DNA of 64,000 nt from Aquilaria yunnanensis (Eukaryota > Streptophyta > Magnoliopsida > Malvales > Thymelaeaceae), in the NCBI GenBank assembly GCA_039654915.1, contig CM077597.1, positions 86,802,001 to 86,866,000 of the forward strand, written 5' to 3'. Below the pieces are notes generated by a model. It was not told where the DNA came from and made no database searches. It was given only the letters and a program-made list of their open reading frames with translations. The position numbers were made by a program, and so were the translations under genes. The first letter of the stretch is position 1. Every line of letters begins with the position of its first letter. Below, piece after piece: positions 46,948 through 59,930 of this stretch.

Positions 46948-47560
46948 AAATAGAACAATACTGTATTTCAAAAAATTAGAAATTTTTTAAAATATGTTTC
47001 ATGTTTGAAGATTTTTGTGTATCAATGTCAAATTTCAAAGTATAGGAATTTAGAATTATGACAATGAAAAGGTGATAAAGTCACAAAGAAATTATATTTT
47101 GGATAAAAAATTTTTGATCAAATACCTAGAGTAAATGTTGTGCATTTTTTTATACTAAAACTTATTATATGTCATCCAAAGAATCCTTCAATTTCTTTCT
47201 TTGTCATATAGTCCAGAACTTGCATTCAGGACCTAAATATATGTAATTTAATTATAAATTTTGAACATATAAACCTCAATACTTCTTTCCTTATAATACT
47301 TAATTTTAGATAAAATAAAATTTTGTAATCAAAATATAAAATTATTAACTTTATCTTTTAACAACTCTAAAACTACATCCAAGCTACAAGCCTTAACCAT
47401 GAACTATAATATTCAAATAAAAATTGCTTCTAATTTGATACAACTTGTAAGATTTGATTGGTTATAAAAAAAATTAAAAATGAAAAAAAAATCTCATATT
47501 ATTTAGTATAGAAAAAGAGTTAGTCACCAAGAATAAAAATTTTTGTTACAATATTAACAA
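46948..47560. other. AT-rich sequence without a gene
   Basis: No coding signal. The part around 47330-47530 (AAATTATTAACTTTATC, TTTTAACAACTC) recurs near 50420-50560, so it belongs to the same repeat patchwork. Confidence 0.5.
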
Positions 47561-47569
47561 GGATTAGCA

Positions 47570-49300
47570 TGCGAAAAAATTATTCTTCTAATTTTTTCAA
47601 AATTTTAGAAAATAGAAAAATGTAAAAAATAGGTGTTGTTGAAATTCCCCTTGTTATAATAAAAGAAACTAATTCTAATAGCAAAGAATTTTATTCCCTA
47701 AAATTTTTCCCATTGACCTTTGCTACAGTGATAGTTTCTTTTATTTTATTCATAATAGGTGCTTTAGTAATACTTGAATTAGATTATTGCTCTAAGATAG
47801 ACCAAATATGTAAACTATCATATATTTTATATTCATCCAATTTTTAGAAAAAATTAATTGAAAAATAGACCAAATATGTAAACTATCATATATTTTATAT
47901 TCATGCAAGTTTTAGAAAAAATTAATTGAAAAAAATGTTATATTCAAAGACATTTATGTTGTGGAACAAACTTAGGCAATACTTTTTAAGTTGCAATTCA
48001 ATTTTTATAAAATGTTTATTGTACTCAAAATATTACTCCATTTGTCTTAAATTCTTTACATCATTAATTTTTTAGCAATTAATCTATAATTTTTTATTTT
48101 TAACACTTTAGTTTATAAATGAAGTACTTTTATATATGAATTATAAATCAAGACCTATAGTTTCTAAGTATATATTTTTTAAATTTATCTAACAAAAAAT
48201 AATATGTATAAATTCATGTCAAACTAATCCAAAAAGTCAAATGGATTAAAAAAAGTAGGATGGAGGTTGTATTTGATAACAATATGGAACCAAGGGAGCA
48301 TTTTTGATGCGAAAAAAAAACAAAGAAAAAGGAAAAAAAACTTTAGTGGCAATACAGGAGTTTTGGCCATGAAAGATAAGATTAACACAAAAAGAAACTA
48401 TATATAATACTTGATTATGTAATTTAGAATCAAGTGTGGGCAAGTTTGTAGTAAAAAAAAAAATTTAGTCACAACTTAAGGATCTGTTTTAGTGTTCTAA
48501 TGCTCATATAACTTCAATTAAATAGAAAATTGGAAAAATTGGGTTTCATTAAAAATAGTAAAATATTTATAATGTAAAGGATGTCCATGTGAAAAAAAAA
48601 ATAATTCTTCTAATCTTTCCAATATTTTAAAACATTAAAAAATATAAAAATACAATTACTGTGAAAAGTTTTCTTAATATAATATAAATAACTAATTTTA
48701 ACAGTGAAGAAATTTTTTTCCTAACATTTTTCCCAATGATTTATGCTAATATGATAATTTTTATTTTTTTCATAATAGGTGCTTATCCATACTTGAATTA
48801 TATTATTACCCTAAGATGAACCAAATATGTAAGCTTTTATATAGTATATATTCATTGTAGTTGAAGAAAAAATTAATTGAAAAATTTTATATTTAAAGAC
48901 ATTTTTTATAGTAAAATAAACATAGGCCATACTTGTTAAGCTTAAATTTTAAGTTTTATAAGATATTTGTTGTACTTGAAATATTATTTGGTAGTAATAT
49001 GGAACCAAGGACAACATGTTTGAGGCAAAAAAAAAATATATTCAACGGCAATCTAGGAGTTTTAGCCATGAAAGGCAAGATTAACGCAAAAGAAAATTGC
49101 ATACAATGCTTGATTTAGTGATAACTTAAAGGTTCCTTTTAGTATTCTAGTGCCAATAGAACTTCAATTAAATAGATAATAACAAAATTAGGTTTCATTA
49201 AAAGAATAAAATAACTTATAATATAAAGGGTAAAAATATTGTTCAACATTTGTTTGGTTCCAGCTAAAAAGGTTGTAAAAAAATAAAAATAAGCCATTTT
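47570..49300 (+). repeat. Diverged tandem duplication, unit of about 1 kb
   Basis: Two units (about 47570-48595 and 48598-49300) share, in order, TTCTTCTAAT, TTTTTCCCAT, TCATAATAGGTGCTT, CCAAATATGTAA, AATATGGAACCAAGG and a GGAGTTTTGGCCATGAAAG-like stretch. Unit 1 also carries a 64-bp tandem copy (47804-47935) and a MITE. No reading frame is conserved between units. Confidence 0.7.
48036..48268. mobile_element. Stowaway-like MITE
   Basis: It begins CTCCATTTGTCTTAAATTC and ends near AGTAGGATGGAG. Unit 2 of the surrounding duplication lacks it: TATTA continues directly into the TTTGGTAGTAATATGG equivalent near 48985. It belongs to the same family as the MITE at 2934-3204. Confidence 0.7.
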
Positions 49301-50990
49301 TAAGCTGACTTAAGTTAAAATGAATAGTGCATAATTTTTTAATAAATATTTTTAGCTTTTATTCAAAAATAAAAAAGAAAAAAGACACATGTTAAGTTGA
49401 CAAGTGGAACATTCAATAAAAAAATCAAGTAAGAAATATTTTATTTCAATAAGTATGACACAAACATGGGCCATGATATCAATGTATAGACTTGGTAAGT
49501 AAACATTGAGTTTTTTCAAAGACATGTAACAATAAGTAACTATACATTACTAAAAAACTTAATTACTCTACTCTTGATTTTTAATAAAAAAAAATACACT
49601 CATACTTGAGGTTTCAAAATCTATACCTACTCTCTATCTTATAGCTGAGTTAATATAATTGTTCAAAAGATAGTGGTCAAGTATTGTATAATTTTTTTTT
49701 TATCTTTGTGGACAATTAATACCTATCTATTGATTTAGAAATTATCCTCACATTACTGAGGTTTACAAATCTGGTCTTAGTTATTATTCTTACAATATAA
49801 TAAGTCAACAGTAGGAAAAAGAATTATAGAAAATATATAAAATAATCACCAATTTTTTTATTTTCATAATTTTAGTGATAGGGAATGAAAAATTTGATTC
49901 TCTTTGAAAGAGGAAAATAAAATATAACTTAAGGTTAAAAAGGTCATCTAACATTTTTATGTACTTGTATTTTTTATGAGTTCTATTAGATGTAAATCGT
50001 TGATTTCAAATAGAAATAATTATAAGTGTTTTGAAACTTTTATGTTCTAATTAGAGTACTTTATTCAAGTTTAAAGGTATGAAAAATTGACAATTTGTGT
50101 TTAAGGACATTTGAAAAAATCTATATAAATTAATTAAGGACATATTGGTTACAAGTTTAGCTTTTTATGGCAATTTAAGATTTTTTTCTCTATTAAAATT
50201 TATGCTTAATATATAAATTTAAGTAAATATACTAAAGCTAAAAAATAGAGTCAACATGTGAACTTCTTTTCATCTATTTTTTTAGAAAGTACACGTGGGA
50301 CTTTCATTTTTTGTTTCCCTTTGCCTTTTAGAGTCATGATAGTGCTAATTATACCTATGATAGATATACAATTACTGAATTTCGGTCTCATTAAAAAAAC
50401 ATTTAAAACTTGCTATCACAACATAAAATTATTAACTTCATCTTTTAACAACTCCAAAACTACTTTAACACTATAAGCCCTAACATAAAATATAATATTC
50501 AACACAAAATTACTCCAAATCTTTATATTATTTACTATAAAAAAGAGTTAATTGCTAAGAATCAAATTTTGTCAGCTAAATATATGATCTACCCTTAAAG
50601 TATCCATATTTCACATATTTAACATTCAATTATTGATTACTGCAAAAGTAGGATCAAAGTAATGTTTTGTAGCAAAACTACTATTTTGTCTATTAGTGCT
50701 GACATTTTAAGGTTGGTGCCCAAAATAAAACAACATCAAAGATAATTACAAGTAAAATATGATGATCTTTATTGTGTCAGATGCTTTAATTTGGAATGAG
50801 GGTATAAAATTTGTGGTATTTTTTATTTTTTTACTCTATTTTTCAATTATTTTTTGCTATTTGATGGATTATATGTCATGAGTTTATATTTAATGGGTCT
50901 TCAATACTAAAAACAGGCCTTTTTCTAATGGCCAAATTTTCAATAGCCAAACTGTTGGAAAATTCTAACGCAAATAGCCATTGGAACAAA
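49301..50990. other. AT-rich repeat patchwork including R copy 2
   Basis: Bases 49330-49860 match R copy 1. The stretch 50420-50560 matches 47330-47530. No gene is supported. Confidence 0.5.
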
Positions 50991-51312
50991 GGGAAAATAA
51001 TTTGATGTGGCCCGTCTAGTGGATGAGTTCATGGGGTGGGTTGAGCAAGCGAAACTGAAGAAGAAATCATGAAAATAGGTCTCACACGAACCTCAGTTTC
51101 GAAAAGATATAACTTTTACTACGATTTTCATAATAACTACTATAATATGTCATTTTGAAGGGAATTTTGCGCTCTACAAGTTTTATTAGAGCTTTACTCT
51201 CCATGCCATGTTTTTTGGGTCAAAATTCCATCAGTTTGAAGGTATTCAGGTCTTTAAAGTTTTTGGTGATTTTATAAAGTAAAGTAGTATTTTGAAAATA
51301 TTTTATGATTAC

Positions 51313-51356
<44 letters not shown>

Positions 51357-51967
51357 TCATCATTATTATTATTAATATCTATGTGTATGTGTGTGTGTGT
51401 GTGTATTTAGGTTAGCCTCATTGTCCCATATATACATATGATAACCCAGCCTATATATGCATGATATGCCCTCTCTGTCTCTCACCTCCTTCGCCTCTCC
51501 CATCTCTCAGCCAAACCCTAGCCTTCTCTATCCCTCGACCTCTTTCACCTCTCTCATCTTAGCCAAAATCTCTCATCTCTCTCGCCACTCTCGCTTCTTT
51601 CATCTTTCAGCCCCCTCTATCTCACCACCTTCATCTTTCAGCCCTCCTTGTTCTCACCTCATCTTATTGTCCCTTTGCCGTCCATCGCCATTTAGCCTCG
51701 CTTCCTAGCCAATCCAAGCCCTTCAGGGCCTACCTCAGTCCACCTCAGTTTGCATTGGTCTTCTGGCTTCTCGCCGACCGACATCCTCACTCATCACTTG
51801 CCGTTAATTCTCTCTCATTTTTCGTTGGAAAGAGGACTGAACACTACACCTGCATCAACCAAGGCAAGTAGATATTGGCCTCAGTCACATTGCCTATGGA
51901 AAAGCCCAATCGAATCGAGGTCCAAGGGCTTCGATTTTGCAATTCTTCACTTTCACTACATTCTTCA
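50991..51967. other. Unclassified LTR-like sequence left of the TRIM array
   Basis: An (AAT)n tract (51313-51355) and a GT tract (51387-51404) precede a TATATATGCATG motif and a strongly CT-rich leader from about 51465 to 51720. That resembles the promoter and leader of an LTR retrotransposon. The open frames here are low-complexity Ser/Pro/Leu translations of the CT tract and are not called genes. Confidence 0.35.
51313..51355. repeat. (AAT)n microsatellite
   Basis: About 14 AAT units, followed by a short inverted ATT run. Confidence 0.95.
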
Positions 51968-54713
51968 TGTAATGACCCAAGTCCAGAACTGGTCAACGGA
52001 ACACCTGCTCACACCACATGGGCTATCCTTTGGAAAAGGATAAGTGCTAGGTGCATATGTTCTGGAATTGGAGCCTATATATATCCACATAAGGGTTCCC
52101 ACAATTCACCCCTGTGGGACATGGGGGTGTTACAAACTCCCCTCTTTATGTACCCAACATCCCCGTTAGGGTCAATTGGATTACTTGGTTCCCTGGACCA
52201 AATAATCTCTCTAATCGGACTACTTAGCCCCTACCCAAGTAGCCTCTCGAATCCAGAATCAATCCCGGTAGACGATGCATGCGCATACCCACTATGCCAC
52301 ATCATCGCAGTCCCAGGTCGACTCTGATACCATCTGTAACGACCCAAATCTAGAACCGGTCAATGAAACACCTGCCCACACCACATAGGCTATCCTTTAT
52401 GAAAAGGATAAGTGCTAGGTGCTTATGTTCTGGAATTGGAGCCTATATATCGACATAAGGCTTCCCACAATTCATCCATGTGGGATATGGGGGTGTTACA
52501 AACTCCCCCCTTGATGTACCCAATGTCCCCGTTGGGGTCAATCGGATTCCTTGGTTCCTCAGGCCAAGTAACCTCTCTAATCGGACTACTTTAGCCCCTA
52601 GCCAAGTAGCCTTTCGAATCCAGGATCAATCCCAGTAGACGATGCATGTGCATACCCACTATGCCACACAATCGTGGTTACGAGTCGACTCTGATACCAT
52701 CTGTAATGACTCAAGTCCAAAACTGGTCAACGGAACACCTGCCCACACCACATAGGCTATCCTTTGAAAAAGGATAAGCGCTAGGTGCTTATGTTCTGGA
52801 ATTGGAGCCTATATATATCCACATAAGGGTTCTAACAATTCACCCATGTGGGACATGGGGGTGTTACAAACTCCCCTCCTTATGTACCCAATATCCCCAT
52901 TGGGGTCAATTTGATTACTTGGTTCCCCGGACCAAATAACCTCTCTAATCGGACTACTTAGCCCCTGGCCAAGTAGCCTCTTGAATCCAGGATAAGTCCC
53001 AGTAGACGATGCATGTGCATACCCACTATGCCAAACCATCGCGGTCTTGGGTCGGCTCTGATACCATCGGTAACGACCCAAATCCAGAATTAGTCAACAA
53101 AACATCTGCCCACACTATATGGGCTATCCTTTATGAAAAGGATAAGCACTAGGTGCTTATGTTCTGGAATTGGAGCCTATATATCCACATAAAGCTTCCC
53201 ATAATTCATCCATGTGGGATATGGGGGTGTTACAAACTCCCCCCTGATGTACCCAGTGTCCCCATTGGGGTCAATCGGATTACTTGGTTCCTCAGACCAA
53301 GTAACCTCTCTAATCGGACTACTTTAGCCCCTAGCCAAGTAGCATCTCGAATCCAGGATCAGTCCCGGTAGACGATGCATGTGCATACCCACTATGCTAC
53401 ACCATCGTTGTCCTGGGTCGGCTCTGATACCATCTGTAACGACCCAAGTCCATAACTGGTCAACGGAACACCTACCCACACCACATGGGCTATCATTTGG
53501 AAAAGGATAAGCTCGAGGTGCTTATGTTCTGGAATTGGCGCCTATATATATCCACATAAGGGTTCCCACAATTCACCCATGTGGGACATGGGGGTGTTAC
53601 AAACACCCCTCCTTATGTACCCAACATCCCTGTTGGGGTCAATTGGATTACTAGTTCCCTGGACCAAGTAACCTTTTTAATCGGACTACTTAGCCCCTGG
53701 CCAAGTAGCCTCTCGAATCCAGGATCAGTCCCGGTAAACGTTGCGTGTGCATACCTACTATGCCACACCATCGTGGTCCCAAGTTGGCTCTGATACCATC
53801 TATAATGACCCAAATCCAGAACCGGTCAACGAAACACTTGCCAACACCCCATGGGCTATCTTTTATGAAAAGGATAAGCGCTAAGTGCTTATGTTCTGGA
53901 ATTGGAGCCTATATATCCACATAAGGCTTCCCACCATTCATCCGTGTGGGATATGCGGGTGTTACAAACTCCCCCCTGATGTACCCAACATCCCCGTTGG
54001 GGTCAATCGGATTAGTTGGTTCCTCACACCAAGTAACCTCTATAATCGGACTACTTTACCCCCTAGCCGAGTAGCCTCTCGAATTCAGGATCAGTCCTGG
54101 TAGACGATGCTTGTGCATACCTACTGTGCCACACCATCGTGTTCCCGGGTCGGCTCTGGTACCATCTGTAATGATCCAAGTCCAGAACTGGTCAACAGAA
54201 CACCTGCCCACACCACATGGGCTATCCTTTGGAAAAGGATAAGCGCTAAGTGCTTATGTTCTGGAATTGCAGCCTATATATATCCACATAAGGGTTCCCA
54301 TAATTCACCCATGTGGGGATATGGGGGTGTTACAAACTCCCCTCCTTATGTACCCAACCCATGTGCGGATATGGGAGTGTTACAAACTCCCATCCTTATG
54401 TACCCAACATCCCCGTTGGGGTCAATTGGATTACTTGGTTACCCGGGCCAAGTAGCCTCTCGAATCCAGGATCAGTCCCGGTAGACGATGCATATGCATA
54501 CCCACTAGGCCACACGATCGCGGTTCCAGGTCGGCTCTGATACCATTTGTAACGACCCAAATCCAGAACTGGTCAAGAAAACACCTGCCCACACCACATG
54601 GGCTATCCTTTATGAAAAGGATAAGCACTAGGTGCTTCTATTCTGGAATTGGAGCCTATATATTCACATAAGGCTTCCCACAATTCATCCATGTGGGATA
54701 TGGGGGTGTTACA
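51968..54713 (-). repeat. Tandem higher-order array of TRIM LTRs and internal regions
   Basis: Eight TRIM LTRs start at 51968, 52335, 52702, 53069, 53435, 53801, 54167 and 54548. Each is 166-168 bp and is separated from the next by about 200 bp of TRIM internal region ending GGCTCTGATACCAT, the primer site in complement. LTRs alternate between two types. Odd units read CTTTGGAAAAGGATAAG and CATAAGGGTTCCCA. Even units read CTTTATGAAAAGGATAAG and CATAAGGCTTCCCA. Internal regions alternate as well, so the true period is about 733 bp (two LTRs plus two internals). The last internal region has a 50-bp local duplication and a deletion of about 37 bp. No target duplication flanks the array. Confidence 0.93.
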
Positions 54714-55479
54714 GGAAGAGAAACAAAGAATAATGAAAATAAAACTAAAATTGCGAACCGGAGAGATGCCCCCTAGCGGCAGTGAGTTTTTAAACCAAAA
54801 GACCAAAAACCTACGGCTAAACTCATAAACATTCCCTAAACTTTCAACATTATTACAAAAGTACCCCAAACAAATAAAAAGTTTCAAAATAACTATAAGG
54901 TTTCAAAGTTATCAGCCAAGCAATGCTTTAGAACAGTAATAGCAACTTCAAGCTGATATTCGTCCCTGATACAGCAACTATTTCTCAAAACTTAAAGCAT
55001 AAAAGTTATAGATCTCTTTCTTAGCTTTGAAACAAAACCTGAATCGCATAAAACCGACATCTACAGCCAAAGATATGCCCAAAATACCACAACTGCTTTT
55101 GAACAAGCGGTGCTCATAAATGGCAACTTTGAAGCTGAATTTGACACTTTTAACGTACAAAATGGGTTTCATGGTCTGCATATGACTTGTAGCTCCGGAT
55201 GTTAGCTTTCCAATGAAGCAAAAATCACTTGATTTCGATCTCTGTGGCTGAAGATATGATTTTTCTATTGTAACATCGCTAATCTGTCAAAATCATGAAA
55301 GAACATAACCAAATTAAAGCATGTAAAATTGCAAATTAAATTCACTTTCAATCAATTAAGTCCAGATATGCTCTAAGCTACAAAACATACTCAAAATATA
55401 TATTTAAGGTTCAAAACATATTAAAACATACTAAATATGAGAGAAATAAATATAATTAATATAAGCTTATCAACCATTT
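54714..55479. other. Unclassified sequence right of the TRIM array
   Basis: No gene. The text around 54960-55260 (AAGTTATAGATCTC, AGCTTTCCAATGAAGC, GAAGATATG) resembles LTR sequence of an unidentified retrotransposon. It may be the continuation of the sequence left of the array. Confidence 0.3.
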
Positions 55480-56728
55480 CATTGATACTCAAATTTTTCA
55501 TTCCCCATTTATAGGTTTAAAAAAACTAAAATTATGGGAAGGAGGAAAAAACAAAAATAGGATAAAGTGATGACAAGCTTTTAGGCTTCATATTAGGAAA
55601 ATAATATTAGTATTTGAAAAGGAAAAATGGAAAAAAGATTTGCTGAATGTTTTCTAGATTTTTGATAATTTTTTATGGCAAAAAATTGAAAAAATGCCAC
55701 TGAATTTAAATTTTTGTAACAAATATGTTTTTGAATTATATGACCATTAAACATGCCTAAAAATATAGTTTTTTATCAATTTATTTAGTTTTTAAACTTG
55801 AAATATATTCATTAGAACTTAAAAGTGCAATTTAATATCTATATATATGTAATAAAAAGTGTAAAGATATATAAAATGGCTAAACCTTAAATTATAAGTT
55901 ATTAATTTTCCTTTTATATACTAAGATGTTGTTCTACTCTAATGAGTTTATTTTCCTATGGTTGACTAATTATATCATAAGAACAATGACTATTACTACA
56001 TTTTCAGACTTCCATGATGTGAGTATAATTTCTAAATTAATGGGCAAGCATTAATTACCAAAAAATATAAAAAGCTATACAATATTTTACCTCAATCTTT
56101 GGAAAAATCACATTAAATTGACCATAAAATAGAAGATAAATGTAGATTTTGAAACATTGGCGATAACTATATTTTAATAAAAAAAATCAAGAGTATGGTA
56201 ATTAAGCTTTTTATATAATGTATAGTTACTTATAATTATATGCATTTGAAAAAACTCTATGTCTACTTTCTAAGTCTATATTTTGACATCATGGCCTATA
56301 TTTGTGTCATACTTCTCAAAAGAAATTTATTTTTGTTTCAATTTCTTATCAAATGTCCTACCTATTTTATGCCTTTTTTTTTAATTTTGAGTATAAAATA
56401 AAAAAATTTTATTAAAAGTTTAGCTTATGTCTCTTTAAAAATTCAAAGTTATGATAACACATTAATGGTAAATCTATTCTATTGTTTGAGCCAACTAAAC
56501 TATATAGAATCTCCATTTTAATCATTAGCTTTTCTAATCTAAAGTATAGAACTTAAGCTAAAATTAACTAACTTAACTTTTAATGAAATTTATAAATACA
56601 TAATACTATAAAGATATTAAATTAAGATATTTTATTAACATATTAAATACCATTAACTGTAAATTTTGCACTGATCAGAGAAATTTTGACATATCTAATT
56701 ACATATTAAAAATACCAAAAAGTAATTT
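55480..56728. repeat. AT-rich dispersed repeat R, copy 3 (inverted)
   Basis: Reverse-complement relative of 42717-43772, with landmarks such as GACATCATGGCCTATATTTG and TTATAATGTATAGTTACTT. It ends where element C begins. Confidence 0.65.
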
Positions 56729-57359
56729 TGTAACCCCCCAATTTTATGAACCTTAATTTTAAAAGATATCTTAAATTCTCAGAATTATAAATCATTTAAT
56801 TAAAAATAATTTAGGAAATATGAGGTAAAACATTTTCTTTAATCTATTTTCCAAATAATAAGAGTATTAAATCAAATTAGAGTAATTAAGCGACAATCCC
56901 AGGAAAACTAATATACGAATAATGTACCAATTTAAACAACTCATATGCTTTTTTAGAAATCAAAAAATACAAAGGTGAAACCCAGTCCGAGCCAATTTCA
57001 CTTTCGATGGGCTATAGTATACCCTCACTCAGTCTGCTTCACATCTTGAACCTCATTATAGGGTTTAGTGTACTCTATCTTCTCATAGTACTCACCTAAG
57101 AAATATGTTATAAGGAGGGATTAGCACAATTAGCTCCGTAAAGGGGAAGTATCAGGCCGATCACGTGGGTCCTAATATTTCCGCAACAAACAACAACGAA
57201 TAATAAACTTTAAGTTCTAATAATTTAATTAAAGAACAATCACATACACCATCATAACAACAATAACAAAGTCCAATTAGCATGCTTAAACTATCGTGCA
57301 TGTGCATAATTCCTTTTACCAATTAAGTCATATCTTATTGATCAATTATTTAATCTAAT

Positions 57360-58420
57360 GGCCTACAATGGCCAAAGGCTCCTCGACATAAGTCAAATCC
57401 TCGCGCAATTGCAACGGCTCCCACAAAATAACATATGCTGGGTCTGGCTGATACTTTCGAATATTACTCACGTGGAACATGTTATGAATTCTAGCCAAAT
57501 TAGGTGGTAAAGCGACTCTATAAGCCACCTCTCTAACCCGCTATAAACCTTCAAAAGGTCTACAAAGTGCAGGGCTAACTTTCCTCTTACTCTAAAGCAT
57601 TGAAGTCCCTTCATCGGTGACACCTTTAGGAACACATGATCACCAATAGAAAACTCCAATGGATGACACCTTTAGTTTGCATAACTTAAGCCACTAGGAA
57701 TCATTGTTTGATTATTTTGACCTTATTTGAAGTTTATGGTACCAAATCTGGTCCTAATAAAGGCCTGTCACCCACTTCTTCCCAACGTACCGGAGTACAA
57801 CAACTACGTCCACCCAAAGCCTTATATGGGGCTATTTGAATGCTAGAGTGATAGCTATTATTATAAGCAAACTCCACTAGTGGCAAGTCATTATCCCAGG
57901 AGTTTTTGTAATCCAGTGCACAAGCTCTAAGCATATCCTCAATAGTTTGTATAGTCTTCTCTGACTGCCTATCTGTCTATGGATGACAAGCGGTGCTCAT
58001 CAGTGTCACAGTACCAAACTATTCTTGTAAAGCCTGCCAAAATTGTGATGTGATTCATGGACCCCTATCAGAAACAATACTCCTTGGTACTCCATGAGGA
58101 CGAACTATCTCAGATATGTACAATTCAGCTAATCTAGCTACAGGCCAAGTCTTTTGAATTACCAAAAGGTGGCCTGACTTGGTTAACCGATCAACTATAA
58201 CCCATATTGCATCATGTCGATGACAAGTAGTAGCTAGCCCAACTATGAAATCCATTGCAATGTCATCCCACTTCCATTGAGGAAGCTCCAATGGCTATAG
58301 CATACCTCCAGGTTTCTGGTGTTCTACTTTAACCTTCTGACAAGTCAGACATCTAGATACAAACTCTGCAATATTCTTCTTCATGCCATTCCACTAAAAG
58401 CTTTTCTTCAAATCATGGTA
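57360..58420 (-). pseudogene. Element C integrase relic
   Basis: On the minus strand, [11 protein letters not shown] is followed by [15 protein letters not shown] (58055-58291), SIVSDRGP and YKNSWDNDLPLVEFAYNNSY (57734-57934), which are gypsy integrase core motifs. The C-terminal part reads FSIGDHVFLKVSPMKGL (57468-57659) and ends at a segment matching EDLTYVEEPLAI before the deletion junction. Several stops interrupt it. Confidence 0.85.
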
Positions 58421-59290
58421 CATCTTAGTGGCCCCCAGGTGGATGGGCAACCAAAATGCGTGTGCCGCCGATAAAACATCATACTTCACCTCATTACCTT
58501 AGGGGTCAACAAATTTGTTTTGAAATTTTAAGGTACCATCCACATCCACACCGAATCTTTTTTGCCCTAGAATTGACCATTCTCGGTATTGTGGATCTTC
58601 CTTTTGAGCCTCTTTGACCCTTGCAACAAGTGTAGGCTCCATATGCAAACTGGCCATGAGAACATGGGGTCTCTTCACTTGAACACCTAAGCTCATATGA
58701 TTAAACTCCTCTAGTAGTTTTCACTCAAAAACCACCATAGCATTTAGTTTAATACCCATTTTTCTACTCAAAACATCTGTCACTAGGTTAGCTTTACCTG
58801 GGTGATACTAATTAGTGCAATTATAATCAGAGAGATATTCAATGCAACAACACTGATCGATTGTTGAGTTCCCTCTATGACAATAGATACTGTAGGCTTT
58901 TATGATTAGTGAAGATCTCAAACTCTTCTCCATATAAATAATGTCACCAAAGCTTTAACGTAAGTATAACAGCTGCCAACTCCAGATCATGAGTTGGGCA
59001 ATTAAGCTCATGAGGCTTCAACTGCCTAGACCCATAAGCAATCACCTTTCCCCCCTGCATCAATAAATGGCCAAGCCCCTGATGTGATGCATCTGTATAA
59101 ATTGCAAAATGACTTCACCCATTAGGAAGAGTAAGAACAGGTGCAGAGACTAACCGCTTCTTCAACTCCTGAAAATTATTTTCATGCTGCTCGGTCCATT
59201 GGAATGGTTGATCCTTCTTAGTCAATTAGGTCAAAGGGCATGCTAGCTTCGAATAACCTTATACAAAATGTCTATAATACCCAGTCGAGC
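58421..59290 (-). pseudogene. Element C RNase H and linker relic
   Basis: Fragments match element A's RNase H region (EYLSDYNCTN at about 58800) and the linker before integrase (MSLGVQVKRPHVLMASLHME at 58499-58696). The RNase H domain itself is split by frameshifts. Confidence 0.7.
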
Positions 59291-59930
59291 CTAAAAACTT
59301 CGAATCTCAGACAAGGTCTTCAGTTGTTGCCAGTTCACCACAACTTCAACCTTACTATGATCCACTAAAATTTCTTGCTTAGTTACCACATGGCCTAAAA
59401 AGGTCACACTATCCAACCAAAATTCACACTTGCTTAGCTTTGCATACAGCTTATATTTCTTCAACGTCTGAAGTGCAATCCTAAAATGTTGACTATGGTT
59501 TTCAACGTCTGGTGAGTAAATCAGAATATCATCTATGAAAACGATGACAAACTGGTCTAGGTATGGCTGGAACACCTTATTCATTAGGCCTATGAAAGCT
59601 GCGAGTGCATTCGTTAACCCGAAAGGTATCACTAAAAACTAAAAATGCCCATAACGAGTCCTGAATGTTGTCTCTGACACATCTCCCTCTTTGATTTTTA
59701 GTTGATAGTACCCATACCTCAAATCGATCTTAGAGAACATTGATGATCCCTTCAGCTGATCAAACATGTCATCAATCCTAGGTCAAAGGTACCTAATCTT
59801 TATTGTCACCAGATTTAGCTGCCGATAATCAATGCACATCCTCAAGTTGCCATCCTTCTTCGTCACGAATAAAATATGAGCACCCCAAGGTGAATTACTT
59901 GGACGTATGAACCTTTTTTTCAGCAGCTCT
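59291..59930 (-). pseudogene. Element C reverse transcriptase relic
   Basis: The frame 59291-59632 has [20 protein letters not shown] and VIVFIDDILIYSPDVE, with both catalytic Asp residues present, unlike element A. The upstream motif [16 protein letters not shown] lies at about 59795-59845, separated by stops. Confidence 0.88.

Noticed and set aside
51457..51708. Ser/Pro/Leu-rich open frame
   Set aside because: It translates a CT-rich leader-like tract and has no protein signature.
52809..54540. Several repeated short open frames of 60-150 codons that look like a gene family
   Set aside because: They are frames through the TRIM LTR and internal repeats; similarity between them comes from the tandem array, and the complete TRIM at 61440 is non-coding.
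51968..54713. Possible CRISPR-like array because of regular repeats and spacers
   Set aside because: Repeats are 166 bp LTRs, the spacers are also repeats, and this is plant nuclear DNA.
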